64,000 bases of DNA from Bacteroidales bacterium (GCA_015061005.1 SUXJ01000005.1:92279-156278); one strand, 5' to 3'; shown: positions 27,040 through 35,840, counted from the first letter of the stretch. The notes: generated by a model not told the origin, from the letters alone. Numbers and translations: made by a program.

Positions 27040-27480
27040 ATGAAACTCGGAATTTGCTGCGACCACGCCGGCTTCGAACTCAAAGAATACCTGAAACAAG
27101 AACTCGGCAAACGCGCCGACATTGATGAAATAATCGACTTCGGCACTAACTCAACCGACTCATGCGATTATCCGGACTATGCCCACCCGTGTGCCGAAGC
27201 ACTCGAAAAAGGAGAAATTTATCCCGCTATCGGCATCTGCGGCTCCGGAAACGGCATTTCGATGACTCTGAACAAGCATCAAGGCGTGCGCGCCGCAATC
27301 TGCTGGAACAAGGAGCTTGCCGAACTTGCCCGACAGCACAATGACGCGAACTGCTTGGTTCTGAGTGCACGCTTCATTACGCGCGAAACTGCACTGGAAT
27401 GCGCTCAAGCCTTCCTTGACACTCCCTTTGAGGGCGGACGCCATGAACGCCGAGTGGCAAAGATTGCCTGCTCGAAGTAA
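27040..27480 (+). CDS. rpiB: Ribose-5-phosphate isomerase B
   Basis: A 146-residue RpiB-type isomerase: LGICCDHAGFELKEYL, DFGTNSTDSCDYPDYA, then GICGSGNGISMTLNKHQGVR. ATG 27040 gives the canonical N-terminus; the longer open frame upstream only overlaps rpe out of frame and is rejected. Pairs with rpe in the non-oxidative pentose phosphate pathway. Confidence 0.95.
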   Translation: MKLGICCDHAGFELKEYLKQELGKRADIDEIIDFGTNSTDSCDYPDYAHPCAEALEKGEIYPAIGICGSGNGISMTLNKHQGVRAAICWNKELAELARQHNDANCLVLSARFITRETALECAQAFLDTPFEGGRHERRVAKIACSK

Positions 27481-27492
27481 TCTTCTTGCGCC

Positions 27493-28113
27493 ATGCTCTT
27501 CTCGTTCATCGTAGAGATGATTGGCGCATTGGCATGCGCCATTTCCGGAATCCGCCTTGCCGCATTGAAACGCTTTGACTGGTTCGGGGCATACATTGTG
27601 GGGTTGGTGACTGCACTTGGCGGCGGCACTCTGCGCGATGCCATGCTTTGCCAGCCCTCGTTTTGGGTCAGTGACCACAGGTTTTTTCTGGCATATTTCA
27701 TAGTTACTGCCCTTGCCATGGTCTTGGTCATCGTTTTGTCCAAGCAATTGGTTCGCCGCGAGCGCATGTTGCTAATATTCGATGCTATCGGCTTGGCAAT
27801 GTTTACGGTTATCGGCATAGAAAAAGCCTTGGCAAAGGGTTGTCCAATGTATACGGCCATCTGCATGGGCTTGATTACGGGAGCGTTCGGCGGAGTGCTT
27901 CGAGATATTTTGCTCAATCGCGTTCCACTTATTTTCCGTAAAGACATCTATGCAATGGCATCGCTGCTCGGAGGTATATCCTATTGGTTGGTGAGCCTCA
28001 TAGGGGGCAGTCCGATTGCGTGCGGACTGGCGTGTCTGGCAGTGACTGTGACGGTTAGAATGCTTGCCGTGCGCTACTCATGGCATCTTCCGTTGCTGAA
28101 ACATAACTCATAA
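27493..28113 (+). CDS. TRIC/UPF0126-family membrane channel (YicG-like)
   Basis: A 206-residue protein with about seven hydrophobic segments arranged as two repeats, each with the family Gly-rich motif: VTALGGGTLRDAML and ITGAFGGVLRDILL. This is the prokaryotic homologue of trimeric intracellular cation channels. Inner membrane. Co-directional with rpiB, 12 bp downstream. Confidence 0.9.
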   Translation: MLFSFIVEMIGALACAISGIRLAALKRFDWFGAYIVGLVTALGGGTLRDAMLCQPSFWVSDHRFFLAYFIVTALAMVLVIVLSKQLVRRERMLLIFDAIGLAMFTVIGIEKALAKGCPMYTAICMGLITGAFGGVLRDILLNRVPLIFRKDIYAMASLLGGISYWLVSLIGGSPIACGLACLAVTVTVRMLAVRYSWHLPLLKHNS

Positions 28114-28136
28114 TCAACAAAAGATAGCGATTGCAC

Positions 28137-28550
28137 ATGTTTGTAAAAATATTGTTTGTAGTAGTTACAACTATCTCAGCCATTGCATATTGCTTGGCAA
28201 AGACTCCGTCAACCAACACCACTACGTCGGAATCAACCGTCTGCGTTCTGCAGGCAAAAGATTCCACCTACGTTGCCAAGGTAGGCACTCGCTTTGAATA
28301 CACTGCTGAAATCCACGGCTCAGTAGGCATAAACTTCTACGTTGAATATGAAGAAGGGGCTTTCAAACACGATTATTCGGTTAAATATGACAATCCCCAA
28401 GCTGTGAAAGTCGGGATGTGTGGCGGCGACTCGGGGAAGAAGACGTTGACCCTGACCGCACTGAAAAAAGGGAAACACACCGTTAAAATCATTCACGATT
28501 TCCGGGGCAAAACGGAAAAAGAAATCACCTGTCAAATCCGAATAAAATAG
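28137..28550 (+). CDS. Small secreted protein, possibly chagasin-like protease inhibitor
   Basis: A 137-residue protein with an N-terminal signal segment (FVKILFVVVTTISAIAYCLA). The mature part is all-beta in appearance: GTRFEYTAEIHGSVGINFYV, CGGDSGKKTLTLTALKKGKH and VKIIHDFRGK. The order of a GxGG-like loop followed by LTALKKGKHTV resembles chagasin/I42 inhibitors, but the NPTTG loop is not evident, so this is a weak suggestion. ATG 28137 is used. It sits 15 bp before a membrane regulator gene. Confidence 0.55.
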   Translation: MFVKILFVVVTTISAIAYCLAKTPSTNTTTSESTVCVLQAKDSTYVAKVGTRFEYTAEIHGSVGINFYVEYEEGAFKHDYSVKYDNPQAVKVGMCGGDSGKKTLTLTALKKGKHTVKIIHDFRGKTEKEITCQIRIK

Positions 28551-28565
28551 CTTTAGCCCGGAGAT

Positions 28566-30218
28566 ATGAAAATGACGCAGATTCGGCACATATACCTGAT
28601 TTCAGCGTGCATTCTATGTCTTATCGGGTGTAAAATTAATCCTGTGGAGCGTGAGCTTTTTCATGCTGAGACTCTCATGGAACACGCTCCGGACTCCGCA
28701 CTGTCAGTTCTTCAAGCAGTTGACTCACAATTTCTTGAAGGTGAGCTTCGGGCACGCCATGCCCTTTTGTTGAGTCAAGCCTACGATAAAAACTATATTG
28801 ATGTTGTTGATGACTCATTAATTAATGTCGCTTTTGACTTTTATCGCTATACTGATGATGATTATCGGCTTATGCAGTCTGCTTACTATAAGTCTGTGGT
28901 CGCTCAAAACGGGCATAAATTTTTGGAGAGCATGAATTATGCCGCCATATCCGATACTCTGGCATCTCGACTTCAGAATCATAAGTTTATAGGGCTCTCT
29001 GCCTCAATTATGTTGTTTAACAGCAAGTATTTGTCTTGGAACCAATCAGCAATTGATTTCGGATACAGGGCTCGTCGGCATTTTAAGTTAGCTAACGATG
29101 CAAAAAACACCAATTTAATATCTCGACATCTTGCAAATTCATTGATGAGTTCAAATAGGTTCTCCGAGGCAATAACAATCATAGACTCAATTGAGGATTC
29201 TCGGGTTCAAACAGAATTGCGGGCATATCTGTTTTGCATGATGCGCCAAAGCGATAAGGTTGATTCCATTCTTGACATCATGCCATCTTTGCACAACGAT
29301 TCATGGCTTTGCAGTTACCGTGCCGGTAATATTATTGAATCGGGCGGCAATCTTCGAGAAGCCGAGCTGCTATTAGATCATGCAATAAAACATGCCTCAG
29401 TCAGGACCGACACCACCATATATGTATGGACTAAATCTCGTTTAGCCAAGGCAGAGGGTCGATTCCAAGATTATATTAAAGGAGTGGAATGGTATGAGAA
29501 TCATTTGGAAGTAAAAAATTGGAGGTATCAGCAAACTATGATGCCGAAATCATATGCCAACGGTTTTGATTTTATAAAAGAGCGTGATGCCATTAAGTTA
29601 CAGCAGGCGGAACGCGAGCTTAAAAGCAAACTGTATTTAAGTCTTGCCATTGTTATTTGCCTGATTATTTTATTATTTGCACTTGCACAATATCAAGCGA
29701 GAAAGAAGGCTGAACTTAAACAAAAAATCTATGCACTTCAAACGGAACTATCACAAAATTCCGATTTGTTGAAACAAGAAATAAGCCCCAAGGAAGATAA
29801 TGCCGGAATTTTTTATAGTTTAAACGAACGCATAGACACCCTGCTCACCTTGAGTAATTTATATAAATATGCAGAAACGGAAGTTGAGAGAAATAAAATT
29901 TCGCTTCAGATTAAACAGGAAATAACCAAGCTCTCTGATAAAACATTTTTGGGAACACTCCAGCAAGTGATTAACGAGAAATATGACGGACTGATTAACA
30001 GAATAACTGAAAGCAAACTGTTGAAGGAGTCCGAACTCGAAATACTGACCTATATTTATGCAGGGTTGTCAATAAATCTAATATCTATAATTTGCGAAAA
30101 AACATATAATGCGGTAACCGTAACCCGTCATAGGATTAAAGAACGGTTAAAAAATGCAGGATTTGACATGGAATTTCTATGCCAGCCGCTTGAAATAGCA
30201 AAAAAAACAAAAAATTAA
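28566..30218 (+). CDS. Membrane-anchored TPR/HTH regulator
   Basis: A 550-residue protein with an N-terminal signal/lipobox-like stretch (SACILCLIGCKIN), a periplasmic helical-repeat region that looks TPR-like (about 30-330), a transmembrane helix near 353-373 (LSLAIVICLIILLFALAQYQ), a coiled coil (about 375-410) and a C-terminal LuxR-type HTH (LLKESELEILTYIYAGLSIN, then TYNAVTVTRHRIKERLKNAG). This layout is common in Bacteroidota and suggests a sensor that carries its own DNA-binding domain. AT-rich compared with its neighbours. A palindrome at 30253-30267, after the gene and before the next operon, is a candidate target. Confidence 0.78.
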   Translation: MKMTQIRHIYLISACILCLIGCKINPVERELFHAETLMEHAPDSALSVLQAVDSQFLEGELRARHALLLSQAYDKNYIDVVDDSLINVAFDFYRYTDDDYRLMQSAYYKSVVAQNGHKFLESMNYAAISDTLASRLQNHKFIGLSASIMLFNSKYLSWNQSAIDFGYRARRHFKLANDAKNTNLISRHLANSLMSSNRFSEAITIIDSIEDSRVQTELRAYLFCMMRQSDKVDSILDIMPSLHNDSWLCSYRAGNIIESGGNLREAELLLDHAIKHASVRTDTTIYVWTKSRLAKAEGRFQDYIKGVEWYENHLEVKNWRYQQTMMPKSYANGFDFIKERDAIKLQQAERELKSKLYLSLAIVICLIILLFALAQYQARKKAELKQKIYALQTELSQNSDLLKQEISPKEDNAGIFYSLNERIDTLLTLSNLYKYAETEVERNKISLQIKQEITKLSDKTFLGTLQQVINEKYDGLINRITESKLLKESELEILTYIYAGLSINLISIICEKTYNAVTVTRHRIKERLKNAGFDMEFLCQPLEIAKKTKN

Positions 30219-30252
30219 ATATTACATAAGGCTATTTTGAATATCCTTAATT

Positions 30253-30267
30253 CGCTGAAATTCAGCG
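30253..30267. promoter_or_regulatory. Palindrome, candidate operator
   Basis: CGCTGAA-A-TTCAGCG, a perfect 7+1+7 palindrome flanked by TTAATT-type sequence on both sides. The 1-nt centre makes a DNA-binding site likelier than an RNA hairpin. It lies 35 bp after the TPR/HTH regulator and about 130 bp upstream of the next promoter. The rest of 30219-30406 is AT-rich and shows no gene. Confidence 0.4.
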
Positions 30268-30381
30268 GTTAATTGAGAGGGACAAATAAGGTGTAATATT
30301 TCAGGCGATTTTGCACAACATATTCTGCTGATAATCAATATATTATAATCTGCCTGTAATATCAACTTTATGCGGATTTTA

Positions 30382-30414
30382 TTTGCAAATCAAGAAAAAC
30401 ATGTAGTAAATTTG
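30382..30414 (+). promoter_or_regulatory. Promoter of the small lipoprotein pair
   Basis: TTTG (30382-30385), 21-nt spacer, TAAATTTG (30407-30414): a good -33/-7 pair, 23 nt before ATG 30438. Confidence 0.65.
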
Positions 30415-30437
30415 CCGCAGATTTTGAAAACAACACA

Positions 30438-30707
30438 ATGAAGCACTTAATAAAATTTATTGCGTTAAGTTTGATACTAAGTAGTTGCTCTTATGTGAAA
30501 CCGACTGAAGAACCGGAGGATTCTAAGAAAGCTACGATATATATGCGAGATTGGCAAGACAAAGAGCCGGCTGATGGGCTTAAAGGGCGTCCCCGCAGTC
30601 CCGAATATAAAGACATTGCGAAATATTATTCAGGCTGTTATTACTCAGGAGATACTCGCAATTATAATAATTTAGTCAGAATCATAACTTACGATAAACC
30701 GATATGA
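30438..30707 (+). CDS. Small lipoprotein, unknown function (89 aa)
   Basis: An 89-residue protein with a lipobox (LSLILSSCS, Cys17) after a basic N-terminus, so likely membrane-anchored. The mature part (KATIYMRDWQDKEPADG, then SPEYKDIAKYYSGCYYSG) is not recognised. It overlaps the next lipoprotein by 4 bp and has its own promoter. Both genes lie in an AT-rich patch behind the TPR/HTH regulator. Confidence 0.6.
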   Translation: MKHLIKFIALSLILSSCSYVKPTEEPEDSKKATIYMRDWQDKEPADGLKGRPRSPEYKDIAKYYSGCYYSGDTRNYNNLVRIITYDKPI

Positions 30708-31102
30708 AAAAGATTGCGAAATATTTGTGTCTGTTGTTTATCCCGATAGGGTCATGTGAGTATGAGCAGGATCCTGAAGAATATGGCTATCCGGAAGAAA
30801 TTGAATTTCCGGCAGAGGGGGGATGCTACTACTTTGAGGCTTGTGATAACGCATATATTACCCTTACCATATTTAGCGATAACGAGGAGAAAATTAGTTC
30901 AAATGCATTTAGAGAGAGTGTAGGCGAGGGAGAGTTATACGTGGAGTATGAATGGCTGACAGTTAAGATGAGCGAGATCGAATCTGACTTGACTGTTACG
31001 GCAGCGCCAAACACCACCGGAAAGTCGCGGAAGTTGGAATTGGAAATTTCGCGTCCGATTGAGGGTTATTCATTCATCAAGATTAAGCAAGCCGGGAAAT
31101 AA
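30704..31102 (+). CDS. BACON-like domain lipoprotein (132 aa)
   Basis: A 132-residue protein with signal LCLLFIPIGSC (Cys18). The mature region has the pattern of BACON domains: VEYEWLTVKMSEIESDLTV, then AAPNTTGKSRKLELEISRP, ending FIKIKQAGK. BACON domains are bacteroidetal beta-sandwiches usually found on carbohydrate-active or mucin-binding surface proteins. Here the domain stands nearly alone. Coupled to the preceding lipoprotein by an ATGA overlap; 3' end faces the thioredoxin-like gene. Confidence 0.65.
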   Translation: MKKIAKYLCLLFIPIGSCEYEQDPEEYGYPEEIEFPAEGGCYYFEACDNAYITLTIFSDNEEKISSNAFRESVGEGELYVEYEWLTVKMSEIESDLTVTAAPNTTGKSRKLELEISRPIEGYSFIKIKQAGK

Positions 31103-31186
31103 ACCAACCGAGAATGTCGGAGTGCGGGATTTGTGGAGAGCACTAACGGCGGACGGCACCGCTTGCGCGTAACGTGTTGACAATAG

Positions 31187-31786
31187 TTATTTTGCGGCGG
31201 CAATGCTATTGAGCAGGCTGTCGATAACGACTGTCATGCGGTTGAATTCTTCTTCATCATAGAGTCGGGTCATCATCACAATCCGGCCATCGGTATCGAC
31301 AATAACATTGCGAGTAATGCCGGCATTTTGATGGGCATAACGGCAGAAGATATTGCCTGCGGGGTCAAGAACGATAGGATAGGTAACTCCGGTCTTGGCA
31401 GCAAATTTCACCACGGTGCTATCGGGTTCATCGCGATCTATGCCCACAAGAGCAAAGTGAGGATTATTTTTGTGGCGCTGCCATATTTGCCGCTCAATAT
31501 CGGGCATTTCGCGACGACACACGCCGCACCATGACGCCGTAAACTGCAACATCACAACTCGTTCGCCCCGAAATTCCGACAGCGAAATAGTATCGCCGCT
31601 CCCGGCTGCCACAGCCGTAAAATCCGGCGCGACATCTCCAAGCTTCACAATGTAACCGCGTTCGTCGGGGATAATGGTGTCGGCCGGAGTTGACTCGGTC
31701 GGCGTTGTGGTAGATTCGGCAGATTTATTTTCATTGCACCCTGCGATAAGAGCCAATGAAAGAACAGCAAAAAGTATTTTCTTCAT
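31187..31786 (-). CDS. Thioredoxin-like (TlpA/AhpC-TSA) lipoprotein
   Basis: A 199-residue protein with a lipobox (LALIAGC, Cys17), a Thr/Ser-rich linker, and a redoxin fold. The redox motif is WCGVC in FTASWCGVCRREMPDIERQ. IVLDPAGNIFCRYAHQNAGITRNVIVD gives the cis-Pro region, here with Ile-Thr rather than a cis-Pro, as in AhpC/TSA-type members. Likely a periplasmic thiol reductase or peroxidase-like protein. Transcribed alone. Confidence 0.82.
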   Translation of the reverse strand: MKKILFAVLSLALIAGCNENKSAESTTTPTESTPADTIIPDERGYIVKLGDVAPDFTAVAAGSGDTISLSEFRGERVVMLQFTASWCGVCRREMPDIERQIWQRHKNNPHFALVGIDRDEPDSTVVKFAAKTGVTYPIVLDPAGNIFCRYAHQNAGITRNVIVDTDGRIVMMTRLYDEEEFNRMTVVIDSLLNSIAAAK

Positions 31787-31824
31787 AATGGAGTGAGTAT
31801 TAAGTTATCGTGTTGCTTATCTAT

Positions 31825-32289
31825 TCAGTCTTCCCACATGTCCCAAATCTCTTTGACGCGAACAAAACCATCTTCAAGACGTACCATGTTGTTGACCATG
31901 AAGTCGTAAAATTGAGGCCACTGTTCCTGTCGATGAATATCAAGACCTGCTTGCATGCAGTAGATGCGAATCACCTGCTTACCGCATTCACGAGTGTAAT
32001 GTGTGTCCCAAGTCAGGGGACTATCAAATGCATCTTCGAGCATGGCGCGATTTTCGAGAAAGTGGTTAAACAGCTTCGCTTGCCGCTCTTTGTTTCGGTG
32101 ATCGATTTCCAATATCACAAATGCACCTTCGCGAGTGGCATCGAACTTCATTGTCACACCCTTTAAGCGTGTATTATGCAGCAAGAACTTGTGCTTACGG
32201 TTACGCAAACGGGGGTGAGTTTCCGCATAGTCGCTCAAGCCGTCCCAAAACCGCTTCTTCAGGTCCTTAATTTCATCGCGTGAATACAT
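31825..32289 (-). CDS. DUF4268 family protein
   Basis: A 154-residue cytoplasmic protein matching DUF4268 (YSRDEIKDLKKRFWDGL, HNTRLKGVTMKFDATREGA, TWDTHYTRECGKQVIRIY). The family is widespread in Bacteroidota, of unknown function, and sometimes fused to nuclease-like domains; none is present here. ATG 32289 is chosen because the upstream extension uses a TTG and crosses the promoter box TACCTTTG (32296-32303). Confidence 0.8.
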   Translation of the reverse strand: MYSRDEIKDLKKRFWDGLSDYAETHPRLRNRKHKFLLHNTRLKGVTMKFDATREGAFVILEIDHRNKERQAKLFNHFLENRAMLEDAFDSPLTWDTHYTRECGKQVIRIYCMQAGLDIHRQEQWPQFYDFMVNNMVRLEDGFVRVKEIWDMWED

Positions 32290-32295
32290 TTTATG

Positions 32296-32303
32296 CAAAG
32301 GTA
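32296..32303 (-). promoter_or_regulatory. Promoter -7 box of the DUF4268 gene
   Basis: TACCTTTG on the minus strand, 6 nt before ATG 32289; near-leaderless. Confidence 0.5.
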
Positions 32304-32346
32304 AATTGGTTATAATCGCTACAGCTCTCCACTCTCCACTAAAAGG

Positions 32347-33264
32347 TTATTCCTCGTAAGGGGTGAGGGTCTCGCGCAATCGGGTTGCCAACATGGCGCG
32401 TAGCTCTTGCGGAGCGAGGACGGTTACCGACGGGCCCATGGACATGATTTCAGTGACCAAGTCGGGGGTGATGAGCATTTCGTAATTGAAGATGGAGAAC
32501 TCATCGTGGATCATTTCGGTCTGGGAGCTGTGAAGGGGCAATGCACGTAGGTATTTGGCTTGCTTGGAGTCGGCTCGGAGGGCAATTCGGCGCGGCCGAG
32601 AAGAGTCAACAACGATGCCGAAGCTATATTTGAAATATTCTTGAGCATCGAAGTCGGAGGGCATCTCAAAAGTTGCCCCGGTTGCCTCGGGGAGCGACAT
32701 TCGGTCCAAGGCGTAGGTCTTAATTCGATTTTCGGCTACGTTGCGCCCTGCAACGTACCATCGCTGACGAAACAGCTTGAGCAGATATGGTTCGAAGATG
32801 ATGCCTTCGGTAGTCAGGCTGCGAGTGAAGGGGAGATATGAGAACTTAAGGACTCTGTTTTCCTTGATTGCCGAGATGATAGGCGATAGGTTCACTCTTG
32901 CCGACGGCACTTGTTCCAAGAATATTCGCGAAGATATGCTGCGTGCATCGGCGAGCATACCGCTCATTGCCGCCGAGTTGAGCAACCAATCGGTAACCGA
33001 TGAGGAGGAATTTATGTCGGAAACAGCGTCGTCACTGTCGATGTAATACTCTCGCGTGGCCGCATCATAGAGAATTTCCACTCCGAACAAGTCAAAAACG
33101 GCAACGCGATAGTTATAGAACGTGCGGCGCGGCATCGGACTTCCGGAACTGAAATCCGATTCCATCCAACGACGATTAATTTCTGTGCGCGTCAATCGTC
33201 CGGCACGGCGCAGAGTGTCGACCAGCCAAGTGTAGCGCGCCAGCAGGTTTCCGGTCATCGGCAT
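32347..33264 (-). CDS. WYL-domain transcriptional regulator
   Basis: A 305-residue regulator with an N-terminal winged HTH (about 8-60: YTWLVDTLRRAGRLTRTEIN) and a WYL domain (about 130-230: ENRVLKFSYLPFTRSL, EPYLLKLFRQRWYVAGRN), followed by a WCX-like C-terminal part (LVTEIMSMGPSVTVLAP). WYL regulators often sense nucleic acid or nucleotide ligands and control stress or defence genes. It lies directly after murA (6 bp) on the same strand and may share its transcript. Confidence 0.88.
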   Translation of the reverse strand: MPMTGNLLARYTWLVDTLRRAGRLTRTEINRRWMESDFSSGSPMPRRTFYNYRVAVFDLFGVEILYDAATREYYIDSDDAVSDINSSSSVTDWLLNSAAMSGMLADARSISSRIFLEQVPSARVNLSPIISAIKENRVLKFSYLPFTRSLTTEGIIFEPYLLKLFRQRWYVAGRNVAENRIKTYALDRMSLPEATGATFEMPSDFDAQEYFKYSFGIVVDSSRPRRIALRADSKQAKYLRALPLHSSQTEMIHDEFSIFNYEMLITPDLVTEIMSMGPSVTVLAPQELRAMLATRLRETLTPYEE

Positions 33265-33270
33265 AACGGG

Positions 33271-34593
33271 TCAGTCTTGGCGGATTATTTTTGCACCCAA
33301 AGAGGTAAGGCGGCCTTCGATGTCTTCGTAGCCGCGGTCTATTTGCTGAATGTTGTCGATGACGCTGGTGCCTTGAGCCGACAGGGCGGCAATCAGCAGC
33401 GCAATGCCGGCACGAATGTCGGGCGAAGTCATATCGTTCGCCTTCAGGTCATGCTGATGGTCATGGCCGATAACGACTGCGCGGTGCGGATCGCAAAGAA
33501 TGATTTGCGCACCCATATCAATCAGATTATCCACGAAAAACAGGCGGCTTTCAAACATCTTTTGATGAATCAACACCGAGCCTTTGCACTGAGTAGCCAC
33601 TACGAGCATCACGCTCAAGAGGTCGGGGGTCAATCCGGGCCACGTTGCATCGGCAATGGTCATAATTGAGCCGTCGAGGGCGGTTTCAATTACGTAGCTT
33701 TCCTTGGCGGGAACGAATATATCATCGCCATGCTGCTCCACGGTGACGCCGAGTCGGCGGAAACTCTCGGGAATGATGCCCAAGTCATTGTAGCTCACGT
33801 CTTTGATTGTCAGACTGCTGCGAGTCATCGCCGCCATGCCGATAAAGCTACCTACTTCAATCATGTCGGGCAAGATGCGGTGATGAGCTGTCGCTTCCGA
33901 AACTTGCGAGCCGATGCCGTGAACGGTGAGCAGATTGCTGGATATGCCGTCAATTTTAATGCCGAGCTTTTCGAGCAATCGACATAGCTGCTGAACGTAA
34001 GGTTCGCACGCTGCATTGTAGATTTGCGTTACTCCTTCAGCCAACGCCGCCGCCATGACTATATTGCCCGTACCGGTAACCGATGCCTCGTCGAGAAGCA
34101 TATTGCAGCCGCGAAGCCCACCTTCGGGAGCAGTGAGCAAGAATGCTTCCATTTCGGGGACATATTCCATGGTTGCGCCCAAATTCAGCATGCCCTGAAT
34201 ATGAGTGTCAACCCTGCGACGGCCTATTTTGTCGCCACCGGGCTTCGGGAAATATGCCTTACCCAAACGCGCCAAGAGGGGACCGACGAGCAAAACGGAG
34301 CCACGCAATCCGGCACACGCCTTGATGAACTCATGCGATTCAATGTAGTCCGAGTCGATGCTTTCGGCACAGAATGTGTATTTTCCCACTCCGCTTCGGG
34401 TAACTCTGACACCCATCGACGCAAGGAGATCGATCAGATTACGCACATCGAGAATTTCGGGCACGTTTTCGATTTCCACCTCATTGCGCGTCAGCAACGT
34501 TGCACAGATAACTTGCAGCGCTTCATTTTTAGCACCTTTCGGAGTGATCGTACCGGAGAGGCTGCGCCCTCCTTCTATTATAAACTTGCTCAT
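33271..34593 (-). CDS. murA: UDP-N-acetylglucosamine 1-carboxyvinyltransferase
   Basis: First committed enzyme of peptidoglycan synthesis, adding enolpyruvate to UDP-GlcNAc. The 440-residue product has GTITPKGAKNEAL with the catalytic Lys/Asn, the loop region FPKPGGDKIGRRRVDTH, and the C-terminal RAGIALLIAALSAQG. At the position of the fosfomycin-reactive Cys115 of E. coli MurA it has Asp121 (codon 34231-34233), the substitution known from naturally fosfomycin-resistant MurA proteins. It overlaps murB by 4 bp. Confidence 0.95.
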   Translation of the reverse strand: MSKFIIEGGRSLSGTITPKGAKNEALQVICATLLTRNEVEIENVPEILDVRNLIDLLASMGVRVTRSGVGKYTFCAESIDSDYIESHEFIKACAGLRGSVLLVGPLLARLGKAYFPKPGGDKIGRRRVDTHIQGMLNLGATMEYVPEMEAFLLTAPEGGLRGCNMLLDEASVTGTGNIVMAAALAEGVTQIYNAACEPYVQQLCRLLEKLGIKIDGISSNLLTVHGIGSQVSEATAHHRILPDMIEVGSFIGMAAMTRSSLTIKDVSYNDLGIIPESFRRLGVTVEQHGDDIFVPAKESYVIETALDGSIMTIADATWPGLTPDLLSVMLVVATQCKGSVLIHQKMFESRLFFVDNLIDMGAQIILCDPHRAVVIGHDHQHDLKANDMTSPDIRAGIALLIAALSAQGTSVIDNIQQIDRGYEDIEGRLTSLGAKIIRQD

Positions 34594-35567
34594 AAGTGTT
34601 CTACTTCAGGAGTCAATATTATGGAAAACTTTGCCTCAACGGCTGAAATGATTTTTTGTTCAAGGGCTACGACGTCGGCAGCGGTTGCGCTTCCGGCGGC
34701 GTTTACGATGACCAGCGGTTGGTTGACCCACACGGATGCTCCGCCCACTGAGGCTCCTTTGAGTCCGCATTGGTCAATGAGCCATGCGGCAGGGACTTTG
34801 AAGAACCCATTGCCCAAGTCATAGCGCGGCATTTCGGCTTGCAGCATTTCGGCTTCAACTTCCGGATTGCGGAAGAACGAGCCTGCGGAGCCGACTGACA
34901 TCGGATCGGGCAACTTGGAGTTGCGCATTTTCAGAACGGCCTCGCGAACAGCCATGGGAGTCGCCTCCCGGTCGCCGAGTTCACTGTGAAGATGACCATA
35001 CGCCAGATTTGCCGGGGCTTCAGCCGGCAAGAAGCGCATGAGTGCATCGATGATTACGTATCTCTCCGGTTCTTCTTTCAGGCGTGATGACCGATAGGCA
35101 TAACGCATCCATTGGCGATCCACGGTGAGCAATTCGCCGCTCTGCAGGTCATAGAGGCGAGCACTGACTAAGAAATCGCCGGTTTCAGCACCGTAAGCTC
35201 CGGCGTTTTGCACCAAGGCTCCGCCCAACGTGCCCGGAATGCCGCTCAAGTTCTCTGCTCCACGCCAGCCGGCGGCTGCCACCTGTTCGCACAAGGCATC
35301 GAGTTCGCAATGCGCATCAATCGTCCAGTCTGACTCGTTGCGCTGAATGCTCGCCGCTCCGCTACGAACCAACAAAGTGCCGCTAAACTTCGCGGTAAAC
35401 AGCAAATTGCTGCCTCCGCCCAGCACCTTAAACGGGCGCGGCAGAGATTCGTCGGCTGTCACCGCGCGAAGCTCATCGAGATTGCTCCACCGCACCACTG
35501 CTGCGGCAGTAGCCGGGACTCGAAACGTGGTCAAGGAGGTAATATCGGCATCATACTCTATCATCAT
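34590..35567 (-). CDS. murB: UDP-N-acetylenolpyruvoylglucosamine reductase
   Basis: FAD/NADPH enzyme reducing the MurA product to UDP-MurNAc. The 325-residue protein has an N-terminal FAD domain (TTFRVPATAAAVV, VLGGGSNLLFT, LSGIPGTLGGALVQNAGAYG) and the C-terminal SAGSFFRNPEV with the catalytic Ser, plus WLIDQCGLKGASVGGASVW; the E. coli-like long form. Two ATGs in tandem (35567/35564) follow a TAAATTTG box by 4-7 nt. Upstream of, and coupled to, murA. Confidence 0.95.
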   Translation of the reverse strand: MMIEYDADITSLTTFRVPATAAAVVRWSNLDELRAVTADESLPRPFKVLGGGSNLLFTAKFSGTLLVRSGAASIQRNESDWTIDAHCELDALCEQVAAAGWRGAENLSGIPGTLGGALVQNAGAYGAETGDFLVSARLYDLQSGELLTVDRQWMRYAYRSSRLKEEPERYVIIDALMRFLPAEAPANLAYGHLHSELGDREATPMAVREAVLKMRNSKLPDPMSVGSAGSFFRNPEVEAEMLQAEMPRYDLGNGFFKVPAAWLIDQCGLKGASVGGASVWVNQPLVIVNAAGSATAADVVALEQKIISAVEAKFSIILTPEVEHL

Positions 35568-35571
35568 AGCG

Positions 35572-35579
35572 CAAATTTA
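35572..35579 (-). promoter_or_regulatory. Promoter -7 box of murB-murA
   Basis: TAAATTTG on the minus strand, 4 nt before the murB ATG; leaderless. Confidence 0.55.
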
Positions 35580-35742
35580 GCGAAAATTTCCGTTACCCAC
35601 CCCACTATCGCCGAAAAATATCGGAAAATCCGATGGGAAAGATAGTTGCGTATCGGCGGCATGAGTCTCCACTCCTCGACCAAAATCTATATTATGGCCT
35701 CATATTTTCTGCTTTTTCTATGCAGTTTTGACAAAATTTATT

Positions 35743-35834
35743 CACAACTTACCGAATGAAATCGCCACAACTTACCGAATAAAATCGCCACAACTTACCG
35801 AATGAATTCGCCACAACTTACCGAATTTTATTCG
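35743..35834. repeat. 4 x 23-bp tandem repeat upstream of the AAA ATPase
   Basis: Units start at 35743, 35766, 35789 and 35812, each 23 bp and beginning CACAACTTACCGAAT, followed by GAAATCGC, AAAATCGC, GAATTCGC and TTTATTCG. The copies are adjacent with no spacers. The array ends 6 bp before the -33 box of the ATPase gene. The remainder of the 35568-35890 gap (35580-35742) shows no gene. Confidence 0.9.
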
Positions 35835-35840
35835 TTTTTC

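Noticed and set aside
34024-34824. Plus-strand open frame of 266 codons across murA and murB
   Set aside because: Antisense shadow of two recognised genes; no recognisable product or promoter.
35743-35834. Four 23-bp repeats as a mini-CRISPR
   Set aside because: The units are adjacent with no spacers and no cas gene is near; it is a plain tandem repeat.
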